From contig JAFCCG010000013.1 in NCBI GenBank assembly GCA_017610335.1, forward strand, positions 1-46,398: a stretch of 46,398 nucleotides of DNA, in the 5' to 3' direction. Made by a program: the position numbers and the translations under genes. Positions 17,867-26,638 of this stretch are shown one piece after another; positions within the stretch are counted from its first letter, which is position 1, and each line of letters opens with the position of its first letter. The notes under the pieces were generated by a model that was given only the letters and a program-made list of their open reading frames with translations, was not told where the DNA came from and did no database searches. The DNA is from Chloroflexota bacterium. Lineage in GTDB: Archaea; Iainarchaeota; Iainarchaeia; Iainarchaeales; GCA-2688035.

Positions 17867-17926
17867 TTTTCTGCCGATGAAAAATGAAACCGCTTTTTAA
17901 GGCGGTGGAGGAGGTGTAGCAGAAAA
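17867..17926 (+). promoter_or_regulatory. Structured leader of rpl7ae (nested inverted repeats around the SD)
   Basis: TTTTCTGC (17867-17874) pairs with GCAGAAAA (17919-17926, reaching the A of ATG); inner ACCGC (17889-17893)/GCGGT (17902-17906); SD ggaggaggtg lies between. Confidence 0.45.
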
Positions 17927-18291
17927 TGACTAACTTAGTGAAATTTGAGGTTCCTGAGAAACTTATGCAGGAGCAGCTTGCCGTTGTTGAAAAAGCAAAA
18001 AGCAAGGGAAAAATAAAAATCGGAGTAAACGAAGTAACAAAAGCTATTGAACGAGGCGTTGCAAAGCTTGTGTTGATTGCACAGGATGTTAGCCCTCCGG
18101 AAATAGTAATGCATTTGCCTTTACTATGCAAGGAAAAAAATGTACCTGTTAGTGTTGTCCAAACCAAAAAGGCATTGGGTGAAAAAACAGGCATTGCAGT
18201 TAGCACTGCAGCAATCGCAATTCTTGACGAAGGCGATGCAAAAAAGGAGCTGGCTGAAGTGATAAAGAAAATCACTGAGCTAGCAAAGTAA
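17926..18291 (+). CDS. rpl7ae: Ribosomal protein L7Ae
   Basis: KIGVNEVTKAIERGVAKLVLIAQDVSPPEIVMHLPLLCKEKNVPV. Confidence 0.96.
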   Translation: MTNLVKFEVPEKLMQEQLAVVEKAKSKGKIKIGVNEVTKAIERGVAKLVLIAQDVSPPEIVMHLPLLCKEKNVPVSVVQTKKALGEKTGIAVSTAAIAILDEGDAKKELAEVIKKITELAK

Positions 18292-18303
18292 GGTGGTTTA
18301 ATA

Positions 18304-18510
18304 ATGGATGCGGGAACACCAGCGGAAGTTGTTGAAATAGTAAAAAAGACAGGCGTTCACGGAGAAGTAACGCAGGTCTTGTGCAAAATCCTCGAAGGCA
18401 TTGAAAAAGGCCGTGTAAAAAGGAGAAATTGCAAAGGCAATGTACAAAAAGGAGACGTCTTGATTCTCTTAAATACTGAAAGAGAAGCCAAGGAAATAAA
18501 AACAAGGTAA
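18304..18510 (+). CDS. rps28e: 30S ribosomal protein S28e
   Basis: [44 protein letters not shown]. Confidence 0.93.
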   Translation: MDAGTPAEVVEIVKKTGVHGEVTQVLCKILEGIEKGRVKRRNCKGNVQKGDVLILLNTEREAKEIKTR

Positions 18511-18528
18511 TGGGAGAGTGTTGGAAAA

Positions 18529-18813
18529 ATGGCAGAATGTTCTTTTTGCGGAGAAAAAATTAAGCCAGGAACAGGTTTCTTGTATGTGAAAAAAGATGGC
18601 ACAGCCTTTTTTTTCTGTAGCAGAAAATGTGAAAAAAATTTGCTAAAACTTAAAAGAAAGCCTATTGCCACAAAGTGGACAAATGCATATATCCATGTCA
18701 AAGAATTAAACAAGGCAGGATTAAAGAAAGTTAAAAAAGTAAATGTTGTAGAAAAGAAGGAAAAGCCAACAAAAGTAAAAAAGAAAAAAGTTAGGAAAAA
18801 GAAAAAGAGGTGA
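18529..18813 (+). CDS. rpl24e: 50S ribosomal protein L24e with basic C-terminal extension
   Basis: CSFCGEKIKPGTGFLYVKKDGTAFFFCSRKCEKN. Confidence 0.93.
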   Translation: MAECSFCGEKIKPGTGFLYVKKDGTAFFFCSRKCEKNLLKLKRKPIATKWTNAYIHVKELNKAGLKKVKKVNVVEKKEKPTKVKKKKVRKKKKR

Positions 18814-18819
18814 ATAGGA

Positions 18820-19299
18820 ATGCGGCAGACTCTAGTAATCATAAAACCCGATGCAGTAAACAGATGCCTTACAGGCAAAGTAATTCAAAGATTTGAAGAA
18901 AAAGGATTACAAATAAAAGCAATGAAAATGGAGCTGCTGCAACCCTATGTTCTCAAAGAACACTACGCCCACCACAAGGACAAAAAATTCTTTGAGGGCC
19001 TCATAAAATATATGACCAGCATTCCAAGCATTTTAATAATCTTGGAAGGCAAAGACGCCGTTTCTGTGATAAGAAAAATGGTTGGTTCAACCCAGGGAAG
19101 GGACGCAGAATCTGGAACAATAAGAGGCGACTATAGTGTAAGCAATCAGTCAAACATAGTTCATGCTTCTGAAAATGAGGAAGAGGCAAAAAAGGAAATT
19201 GCAAGATTTTTCAAAAAAGAAGAAATCTACGAATATCAAAAAATGAACTTTGACTGGATTTACAGCAGAGACGAAACATATATGGAAAAAGAAAAGTGA
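18820..19299 (+). CDS. ndk: Nucleoside diphosphate kinase
   Basis: QTLVIIKPDAVNR; NIVHASENEEEAKKEI active-site His. Confidence 0.95.
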   Translation: MRQTLVIIKPDAVNRCLTGKVIQRFEEKGLQIKAMKMELLQPYVLKEHYAHHKDKKFFEGLIKYMTSIPSILIILEGKDAVSVIRKMVGSTQGRDAESGTIRGDYSVSNQSNIVHASENEEEAKKEIARFFKKEEIYEYQKMNFDWIYSRDETYMEKEK

Positions 19300-19316
19300 T
19301 TTGGAAAAGTGTTTGA

Positions 19317-19748
19317 ATGAAACTAAAGGTAAAAAAAATTCATGAAGATGCAAAAATTCCAGCATATGCTCACGAAGGCGACAGTGGAATGGATCTTTAC
19401 TCTGTAGAAGAAACAATACTGCAGCCAGGTGAAACAAAACTTGTAAAAACAGGGTTACAGATTGCTATTCAAAAAGGATTTGAAGCACAAGTAAGACCAA
19501 AATCAGGTTTGGCAGCAAAGTTTGGAATAACTGTTTTGAATACTCCAGGAACAGTTGATTCAGGATACAGAGGAGAAGTAATAGTTATTCTTGTAAATCA
19601 TGGAAAAGAAGAATACAAAGTTGAAAAAGGAAAAAAGATTGCACAAATGGTAATTGCAAAAGTCGAAGAAGCCGAGATTGAAGAAACCTTTGACCTGGAT
19701 GAGACAACAAGAAAAGACGGTGGATTTGGCAGTACAGGACTGAATTAA
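19317..19748 (+). CDS. dut: dUTP diphosphatase
   Basis: Motifs HEGDSGMDLY, RPKSGLA, NTPGTVDSGYRGEV, GKKIAQMVI, KDGGFGSTG. Confidence 0.94.
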   Translation: MKLKVKKIHEDAKIPAYAHEGDSGMDLYSVEETILQPGETKLVKTGLQIAIQKGFEAQVRPKSGLAAKFGITVLNTPGTVDSGYRGEVIVILVNHGKEEYKVEKGKKIAQMVIAKVEEAEIEETFDLDETTRKDGGFGSTGLN

Positions 19749-19763
19749 AGCAAAGGGATTTGT

Positions 19764-21542
19764 ATGAAAACAAGACAGCCAATTATAACGGTTTTAGGTC
19801 ACGTCGACCATGGCAAAACAAAATTGCTGGACAAAATCAGAGGCACCACTATTGCAGAAAAAGAAGCAGGTGCGATAACACAGCATATTGGTGCAACACA
19901 AATGCCAATAGACCTGATTAAAAAAATTGCAGGAAAATTAATGAAACAATACGGCTTTGATGTAGACCTTCCAGGACTTTTATTTATTGATACACCAGGA
20001 CACGAAGCATTCACTTCATTAAGAGAAAGAGGCGGAAGCATTGCAGACCTTGCAGTACTCGTTGTTGATATAACACAGGGATTACAACCTCAGACAATTG
20101 AAGCAATAAGCATACTAAAAACATTCAAGACACCGTTCATTGTTGCAGCTAATAAAATTGATCTAATACAAGGCTGGAAAAGTGAAGAAGGAGAATTTTC
20201 TGCAAACCTGAAAAAACAGGATAAAAAAGCAGAAGATTTTGTTGACGAAAAAATTTACATACTTATGGGGAAATTACACGAACAAGGATTTCAAAGCGAA
20301 AGATTTGACAGATGCAACGATTTCCACAAACAAATTCCAATTGTGCCAATCAGTGCAAAGACAGGTGAAGGTCTGCCGGAATTATTGATGTTTTTAACAG
20401 GACTAAGTCAAAAATTCCTCGAAAACAAACTTTTAATTGACGATGAAGAAGCAGGCAAGGGGACAATTCTTGAAGTAAAAGAAGAAAAGGGACTTGGAAA
20501 AACAATTGACGTAATTCTTTACAGTGGAGTACTAAGACTAAATGACAAAATTGTTCTTGGAGGAAGAAAAAACGTAATTGAAACAAAAATAAGAGCATTG
20601 CTTATGCCAAAACCGTTGCAGGAAATCAGAGGAAATTCTGCAGAAAAATTTTTAAAGGTTAAAGAAGTACACGCGGCCGCAGGAATAAAAATCGCGGCAC
20701 CAGGATTAGAAGATGCGCTTGCTGGAAGCCCGATACTTGTTGAAAAAGGTTTAGAAGAAAAAGCAGCAATTGAAAAAGAAATTGCCTCAGTAAAAAGAGA
20801 AACAAACACAATTGGACCAGTGCTCAAAGCAGATACACTTGGAAGCCTTGAAGCAATGATTGTATTGCTTGAAAATGAAGCAAAGTTAAAACCAAAAAGT
20901 GCAGATGTTGGCGAAGTTACAAGAAGAGATGTAATGGAAGCTGTTGCAGAAAAAGAAAAAGACGAATTAATGGCAGTTGTTTTTGCATTCAACGTAAAAA
21001 TAGAGGATTCTGCAAAAGCAGAAGCAGAAAAGCACAAAATTCCAATATTTGCAGGAAAAATCGTATACAAAATTATTGAAGATTACAATGAATGGTTAAA
21101 GGAAAAGCAAGAAGAACAAAAAATGGAAAAACTTGCAAAAGTTACAATGCCTGTAAAGATGAGATTTATGCAAGGGTGTATATTCAGACATAGCAAGCCG
21201 GCAGTTATAGGTGTAAAAATCCTTGAAGGAAAACTTAAGCCAGGCATAAAAATGCTGAATGAAAAAGGAACAATTGTTGGAACAATTTCAGGAATTCAAA
21301 TACAAGGCAAAAGCATTGAAAAGGCAATAAAAGGACAGGAAGTTGCCATATCAATAAGCGGAACAGTAGCGATTGTCGGAAGAAACATTCAGGAGAACCA
21401 TTTTCTTTACTCGTATATTCCAAACAGACAGTTCCCCGAACTTAACCAAATGAACAATTATTTTAATCTGGATGAACAGGAATTGATTGAAGAAATTCAC
21501 GAACTGGAGAAAAAAACAGTAAAAGAAAAGGAGGCTGAATAA
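19764..21542 (+). CDS. infB: Translation initiation factor aIF5B
   Basis: GHVDHGKTKLLDKIRGT...AGAITQHIGAT; FIDTPGHEAF; NKID; ISAKTGEG. Confidence 0.96.
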   Translation: MKTRQPIITVLGHVDHGKTKLLDKIRGTTIAEKEAGAITQHIGATQMPIDLIKKIAGKLMKQYGFDVDLPGLLFIDTPGHEAFTSLRERGGSIADLAVLVVDITQGLQPQTIEAISILKTFKTPFIVAANKIDLIQGWKSEEGEFSANLKKQDKKAEDFVDEKIYILMGKLHEQGFQSERFDRCNDFHKQIPIVPISAKTGEGLPELLMFLTGLSQKFLENKLLIDDEEAGKGTILEVKEEKGLGKTIDVILYSGVLRLNDKIVLGGRKNVIETKIRALLMPKPLQEIRGNSAEKFLKVKEVHAAAGIKIAAPGLEDALAGSPILVEKGLEEKAAIEKEIASVKRETNTIGPVLKADTLGSLEAMIVLLENEAKLKPKSADVGEVTRRDVMEAVAEKEKDELMAVVFAFNVKIEDSAKAEAEKHKIPIFAGKIVYKIIEDYNEWLKEKQEEQKMEKLAKVTMPVKMRFMQGCIFRHSKPAVIGVKILEGKLKPGIKMLNEKGTIVGTISGIQIQGKSIEKAIKGQEVAISISGTVAIVGRNIQENHFLYSYIPNRQFPELNQMNNYFNLDEQELIEEIHELEKKTVKEKEAE

Positions 21543-21544
21543 AA

Positions 21545-22036
21545 ATGAAGCTTGTTATATCAGATAAAAAAACAGGAAAAGCTTACAACAAAAAAACAGA
21601 AGAAGATGTTTTTCTCAATAAAAAAGTAGGCGAAGAAGTTGACTTAGGTGTTGTAGGGCTTACCGGCTTCAAAGCAAAGATTACAGGCGGAAGCGACAAA
21701 CAGGGCTTTCCAATGAAATCAAGCATTGAAGGACAGACAAGAAGAAAAATCCTTGTAAAAAAAGGAGTTGGAGTTAACCTGAAAGAAAAAGGAAAAATTG
21801 TCAGAAAAAACATGAGAGGAAATACCGTTGGCAAAGACATTATCCAAATTAATCTTGTAATAACAAAACAAGGTGACAAACCAATAAACGATTTTATAAA
21901 ACCTGTTGAAACAAAAAAAGAAAAAGAGATAAAAGAAAGTGCAAAAGAAAGAATGATAAAACAAAGCCTTGAAAACGTTGGCAATATAGAGCTAGCTGAA
22001 GAGGCCAAAAACATAAAAGGAAAAATAAGAGGTTAA
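21545..22036 (+). CDS. rps6e: 30S ribosomal protein S6e
   Basis: LTGFKAKITGGSDKQGFPMKSSIEGQTRRKILVKKGVGVN. Confidence 0.94.
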   Translation: MKLVISDKKTGKAYNKKTEEDVFLNKKVGEEVDLGVVGLTGFKAKITGGSDKQGFPMKSSIEGQTRRKILVKKGVGVNLKEKGKIVRKNMRGNTVGKDIIQINLVITKQGDKPINDFIKPVETKKEKEIKESAKERMIKQSLENVGNIELAEEAKNIKGKIRG

Positions 22037-22041
22037 AAAAC

Positions 22042-23433
22042 ATGAGTGAAAAAAAGGCTGGAAAAAAGGTTGAGCACAAACCAAAGAAGCCAAAGGCAGC
22101 TCCAAAAGGAGCTGCCAAAGTTAAAGCAGGCAAGACTGCCAAAACTGAAGCAGGCAAGACTGCCAAAACTGAAGCAGGCAAGACTGCCAAAACTGAAGCA
22201 GGCAAGACTGCCAAAACTGAAGCAGGCAAAGCCTCAAAGACAGGCAAAAATACCGAAACCAAAATAGTAAAAACAGAACATGCTTCAAAAGAAAGTGCAA
22301 AAGATGAGGCAGTTCAGGCAGAAATAAACATTGGAATGGTTGGCCACGTTGACCATGGGAAAACCAGCATTACTCAGGCTCTTACAGGAAAATGGACCGA
22401 TACACATAGTGAAGAACTAAAAAGAGGAATAAGCATCAGACTTGGATACGCAGATGTTATATTCTACAAATGCGAACACTGCAAAGGAATAGAGGCATAT
22501 TCAACAAAAGCTGTTTGTCCAATATGCGGCAAAAAGGCAAAGAAGTTGAGAAAAATTTCTTTTGTAGACGCGCCAGGTCACGAAACTTTAATGACCACAA
22601 TGCTTTCAGGAGCAGCAATTATGGACGGAGCAATTCTGGTAATTGCTGCAAATGAAAAATGTCCACAGCCTCAGACAGAAGAACATCTTACTGCATTGAA
22701 AATGGCAGGCATTGAAAAAATAGTAATTGCACAAAATAAAATTGACCTTGTAGAAATGCCAAAAGCAAAAGAGAACATGAAACAAATTAAGGAATTCCTT
22801 GACCTGCTAATAGAAGCAGTGGAAAAAACAATTCCAACACCAAAATTTGATTTGAAAAAACCTCTTTTGATGTATTGTGCAAGATCCTTTGATATAAACA
22901 AACCAGGTTCAAAGCTAAAAGCAATGCAGGGCGGAGTAATAGGCGGAACAATTATTCAAGGCAAAGCAATTATTGGAGAAAAAATTCTGATAAGACCAGG
23001 AATTGAAGGCAAAGAAATTTCAACAGATATAAGAAGTCTTAGTTGCAGTTCAGGAAATCTTAAAGAAGCAATTCCGGGCGGACTTGTTGCAATAGGAACA
23101 GGACTTGACCCAAGCCTTACACAAAATGACAGATTAAGAGGACAGGTTGTTGGAACAGAAAAAAGTCTGCCTGAAACAGTAACAGATCTTAACACAGAAA
23201 TTAATTATATTAAAAGAGTTGTTGAAAAAGTTGAAAGAAAAATAAAACCAAACGAAACAGTTGTGCTTACAATTGGCACAATGGCAGAAGTTGGAATTGT
23301 TACGAGTATAGGCGGAAACAAAGCAAAAATTTCACTAAAAAATAAGATCGTGGTATTACCAGGACAAAAGATTGCAGTAAGCAAAAAAGCAGAAGGAAGG
23401 TGGCAGCTAGTTGCATACGCCGTTGCAAAGTAA
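22042..23433 (+). CDS. eif2g: Translation initiation factor aIF2 subunit gamma, repeat-containing N-terminal extension, G5 segment absent
   Basis: NIGMVGHVDHGKTSITQALTGKWTDTHSEELKRGISIRLGYAD, FVDAPGHETLM, NKIDLV; then IKEFL-DLLIEAVEKTIPTPKFDLKKP. Confidence 0.95.
   Translation: MSEKKAGKKVEHKPKKPKAAPKGAAKVKAGKTAKTEAGKTAKTEAGKTAKTEAGKTAKTEAGKASKTGKNTETKIVKTEHASKESAKDEAVQAEINIGMVGHVDHGKTSITQALTGKWTDTHSEELKRGISIRLGYADVIFYKCEHCKGIEAYSTKAVCPICGKKAKKLRKISFVDAPGHETLMTTMLSGAAIMDGAILVIAANEKCPQPQTEEHLTALKMAGIEKIVIAQNKIDLVEMPKAKENMKQIKEFLDLLIEAVEKTIPTPKFDLKKPLLMYCARSFDINKPGSKLKAMQGGVIGGTIIQGKAIIGEKILIRPGIEGKEISTDIRSLSCSSGNLKEAIPGGLVAIGTGLDPSLTQNDRLRGQVVGTEKSLPETVTDLNTEINYIKRVVEKVERKIKPNETVVLTIGTMAEVGIVTSIGGNKAKISLKNKIVVLPGQKIAVSKKAEGRWQLVAYAVAK
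22126..22221 (+). repeat. Four perfect 24-bp tandem repeats (gcaggcaagactgccaaaactgaa) within aIF2gamma
   Basis: Direct reading; encodes (AGKTAKTE)4. Confidence 0.97.
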
Positions 23434-23809
23434 ACCGAAAATTGCATTTGACACAAATATGCTGCTCACAATAGGACAGTTAAAAATTGATGTGTTTTTT
23501 GAGGTTGAAAAAAAATTTGGAAAGGAAATAATGCTTGCAATTCCAAAACAGGTTTTGGAAGAACTTGAAGGATTTAAAACAAGCAATGAAAAAATGAAAA
23601 AAGATATAAAAATAGCATTGGAGGAAATTAAAAGGCACAAAGTTGAAAAAATGCAGGTCGAAGCAGGAAATGCAGATAATGCTCTGGAAAAGATGGCAAA
23701 ACAGGGTTTTTACGTTGCTTCAAACGATGCAGTGCTTAGAAAAAGAATAAAAGGCTTTGGTGGAAAAGTTATTTACTTAAGACAAAGTCGTTTTCTTGAA
23801 ATAGAATAG
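23411..23809 (+). CDS. PIN-domain nuclease (Fcf1/Utp24-like)
   Basis: PKIAFDTNMLLT...; VASNDAVLRKRIKGFGGKVIYLRQ; TTG start; position between aIF2gamma and rpoE. Confidence 0.88.
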   Translation: MHTPLQSKPKIAFDTNMLLTIGQLKIDVFFEVEKKFGKEIMLAIPKQVLEELEGFKTSNEKMKKDIKIALEEIKRHKVEKMQVEAGNADNALEKMAKQGFYVASNDAVLRKRIKGFGGKVIYLRQSRFLEIE

Positions 23810-23822
23810 GAGGAAGACAAAA

Positions 23823-24422
23823 ATGTATAGCGTTGTAAAAATAAGGGAAAAGGTAAGAGTTCCACCAAAACTTTTGGGCGGAAAACTTGAAAATTCAGTG
23901 CTTGAAATAATTCAAGAAGGATACGAAGGATTAGTGGACGACGATGTCGGACTTGTAATTGCAGTTACAAAAGCAGGAAACATTGGCGAAGGAAAAGTTG
24001 TTTTAGGCGACGAAGCAGCTTATTTTGAAGCAGATATTGAAATGCTTGTATACAAACCATTAATGCATGAGCTTGTTGAAGGCAATATTTCAGAAATAAC
24101 AGAATTTGGAGCATTTATTAGGATAAGTCCAATTGAAGGATTAATCCACGTAAGTCAAATAATGGATGATTTCATAAACTACGATGCAAAAATGCCTGGC
24201 TTTGTCGGCAAAAAAACAGGAAAAAAGATTACAGTAGATGATGATGTTCTGGCAAGAATTGTAACAATTTCACTCAGAGGAAACATCCAAAACAGTAAAA
24301 TTGGTCTTACAATGAGACAGCCTTTTCTTGGAAAAGAAGGATGGGCAAAAAAGGATGAAAAGATAGCAAAAGTAAAAGCTGCTGAAAAAAAGCCAGCAAA
24401 AAAAGAAAAGGAGAAACAATAA
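23823..24422 (+). CDS. rpoE1: DNA-directed RNA polymerase subunit E' (Rpb7)
   Basis: Rpb7-like translation with S1 domain (GNISEITEFGAFIRISPIEGLIHVSQI). Confidence 0.93.
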   Translation: MYSVVKIREKVRVPPKLLGGKLENSVLEIIQEGYEGLVDDDVGLVIAVTKAGNIGEGKVVLGDEAAYFEADIEMLVYKPLMHELVEGNISEITEFGAFIRISPIEGLIHVSQIMDDFINYDAKMPGFVGKKTGKKITVDDDVLARIVTISLRGNIQNSKIGLTMRQPFLGKEGWAKKDEKIAKVKAAEKKPAKKEKEKQ

Positions 24423-24434
24423 AAGTGAACGCTT

Positions 24435-24629
24435 ATGGGAAAAGAAAAAGCCTGCAGAAAATGTAGAATGGTTGTAGAAGAAAAAGAAAAATGCCCAAAT
24501 TGTGAAGGAGACAATTTCACAACATTCTGGAGAGGATATGTTATAATACTTGACCCGGAAAATAGTGAAATTGCAAAAAAAATGGGAACAACCAGACCTG
24601 GAAAATTTGCACTAAGACTAAGCCGGTAA
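24435..24629 (+). CDS. spt4: Transcription elongation factor Spt4 (RpoE'')
   Basis: KACRKCRMVVEEKEKCPNCEGDNFTTFWRGYVIILDPENSEIAKKM. Confidence 0.94.
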   Translation: MGKEKACRKCRMVVEEKEKCPNCEGDNFTTFWRGYVIILDPENSEIAKKMGTTRPGKFALRLSR

Positions 24630-24659
24630 AAAAAAGTAAAAAGGACTAAGGTGAGTTGA

Positions 24660-25085
24660 ATGGAACTAGAGATAACTGGAAAAAAAGAAAATAAAACACT
24701 TCAAAGACAAGAAGTAAAAATTGAAATAAAAAATGCAATGCTTACACCAAGCAGAAAAGAACTAAGACCAAAAATTGCAGCATTGCTTGGAGCAAAAGAA
24801 GAGCTTACAGTAATTGAAAACATTGATCACACTTTTGGCACAAACCAAGGGAAAATAAAAGCCCATGTTTACGAAAACGAAGAAGCAATGAAAAAAACAG
24901 AACCAGCTTACCTTATTCAAAGGGACTTGGGAAAACAAAAGAAAAAAGGCAAAGAAGAAAAAAAGCCTGAAGGCAAAGAAGAAAAGCCTGCTAAAACTGA
25001 AGAAAAGAAGCCCGAAGGGAAAGAAAAAAAGCCTGAAGGCAAAGAAGAAAAACCGGCTGAAAAAAAGAAAGAAGGTGACAACTGA
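24660..25085 (+). CDS. rps24e: 30S ribosomal protein S24e with KPEGKEEK-repeat tail
   Basis: ENKTLQRQEVKIEIKNAMLTPSRKELRPKIAALLG; repeats in C-terminus. Confidence 0.92.
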   Translation: MELEITGKKENKTLQRQEVKIEIKNAMLTPSRKELRPKIAALLGAKEELTVIENIDHTFGTNQGKIKAHVYENEEAMKKTEPAYLIQRDLGKQKKKGKEEKKPEGKEEKPAKTEEKKPEGKEKKPEGKEEKPAEKKKEGDN

Positions 25086-25408
25086 TGCCAAAGAAACAAA
25101 AAGAAAGAAAGGGAAAAAAAGTAAGGAAAAAACATCCAAAGCACCTTAAGTCTACATTGTACGAAGCCAAAGAAAATGCAATTGAAAGAAAAAGAAGAAG
25201 CTGTCCAAAATGCGGGGCAGGCATTCTACTGGCAGAACACAATAACAGACTCAACTGCGGAAAATGTGGCTACACAGAATTCAAAAGCAAAACTGCTGAA
25301 CCAAAGCAAACAGAAACAAAACAAGAAAAAACAGCCGAAACAAAAGAAGCTCCAAAGGAAGAAAAAGCTGCAGAACACAAGGAAAAAAAAGTTACCAAAG
25401 GTAAATAA
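25085..25408 (+). CDS. rps27ae: 30S ribosomal protein S27ae with extended Lys/Glu tail
   Basis: RRSCPKCGAGILLAEHNNRLNCGKCGYTEF. Confidence 0.93.
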   Translation: MPKKQKERKGKKVRKKHPKHLKSTLYEAKENAIERKRRSCPKCGAGILLAEHNNRLNCGKCGYTEFKSKTAEPKQTETKQEKTAETKEAPKEEKAAEHKEKKVTKGK

Positions 25409-25422
25409 GAAAAGGTCAGTAA

Positions 25423-25965
25423 ATGATTGAAAGCTTTATTTTCAATATTTTTTTTGACCTTGCCCTAATTTCGCTCCCAATAGCATTTCTTCTTTCAAGA
25501 AAAAGAAATCTAAAAAAAACATTACAAGAACTTGGCTTTGGTAAAATTAATGGCCTAAGCCTTTTGAAAAAAAGCCTGCTTCTTTTTGTTGCACTAATTA
25601 TTTCATCAATAATACTCTCCACAGCATTTGGCTTTTTTGGATTGAATGATTTAAACCTTGTAGCAGAATCAATTAAAAAAATAAGTCCGATTATTCCACT
25701 GTTTTTAATGATTGTAATTCTTCGAGTAATAAGCGAAGAAATTTTCTTCCGAGGGTTTCTTGTTGAAAAAATAGGAATTGTTGCAAGCAGCGGAGTATTT
25801 GCATTATTCCACATAGGATATGGGAGCATTGCAGAAATAATCGGCGCGTTTGCTTTAGGCCTGATTTTGGCAAAAGCGTTCCAATTAAATAAAAATTTGT
25901 ACCCAAATATACTGGCACATGCGGCATACAATGCCATTGCATTAGGAGCAATATTTTTGGTGTAA
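25423..25965 (+). CDS. CPBP family intramembrane metalloprotease
   Basis: SEEIFFRGFLVEK, FALFHIGYG, ILAHAAYNAIA motifs. Confidence 0.88.
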   Translation: MIESFIFNIFFDLALISLPIAFLLSRKRNLKKTLQELGFGKINGLSLLKKSLLLFVALIISSIILSTAFGFFGLNDLNLVAESIKKISPIIPLFLMIVILRVISEEIFFRGFLVEKIGIVASSGVFALFHIGYGSIAEIIGAFALGLILAKAFQLNKNLYPNILAHAAYNAIALGAIFLV

Positions 25966-26017
25966 AAAATGGCAATAATAAAATTGCCTAAAAACAATAA
26001 TTAAAGGTGTAAAAAAA

Positions 26018-26635
26018 ATGGCAATAATAAAAAAAATGTTTCCTGGAAAAGAAAAAGAAATAGCTGAAAAAGCCGCAAAAATAATGAAAGAAGGCGGAGT
26101 AATTGTTTTTCCAACAGAATCAAGTTACGGAATTGGAGTTGACGCAACAAACGAAACAGCAATAAAAAAGATTGCACTCATAAAGCAGCAGCCTGAAGAA
26201 AAAAACATTTCAATAATAGTTTCAAATATTGAACAAGCAGAACAATTCGGATTTGTAAAAGAAGACGCAAAAAAACTTGTTGAAAGATTTATGCCTGGTC
26301 CGCTTACACTTATTGTGAAAAAAAAACCAGGGGTTTCAAGACTGCTTGGTAATGAAACAATTGCCTTCAGAATTTCAAGCAACCCAATTGCAAGATCTGT
26401 TTGCACAGCACTTGGCAACGGAATTACTGCAACATCTGCAAACCTTCACGAAAGACCAAACATTTATGATGCAAGAGAAGCAATAAAAGAATTCAACAAC
26501 CGTGTCCACCTGATAATTGACGACGGAGAGCTTGCACACAACACGCCAAGCACAATCTACAATGTGCAGGAAAAAAAGATACTGAGAACAGGGCCAATAA
26601 TGGAATTCAGGATAAAGCAGGCGCTTGGGGGATAA
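26018..26635 (+). CDS. sua5: Threonylcarbamoyl-AMP synthase (Sua5/YrdC)
   Basis: GGVIVFPTESSYGIGVDATNETAIKKI; PGPLTLIVKKK; ATSANLHERP. Confidence 0.93.
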   Translation: MAIIKKMFPGKEKEIAEKAAKIMKEGGVIVFPTESSYGIGVDATNETAIKKIALIKQQPEEKNISIIVSNIEQAEQFGFVKEDAKKLVERFMPGPLTLIVKKKPGVSRLLGNETIAFRISSNPIARSVCTALGNGITATSANLHERPNIYDAREAIKEFNNRVHLIIDDGELAHNTPSTIYNVQEKKILRTGPIMEFRIKQALGG

Positions 26636-26638
26636 GGA

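Noticed and set aside
22126-22221. Repeat block considered as CRISPR-like array
   Set aside because: Head-to-tail repeats with no spacers, in frame in a coding sequence.
22046-22267. Overlapping ORF RLPKLKQA repeats in another frame of aIF2gamma
   Set aside because: Product of the 24-bp repeat read out of frame; 24 is divisible by 3 so all frames stay open.
25423-25965. CPBP protease considered as abortive-infection (Abi) defence gene
   Set aside because: No defence context; lies directly downstream of rps27ae among housekeeping genes.
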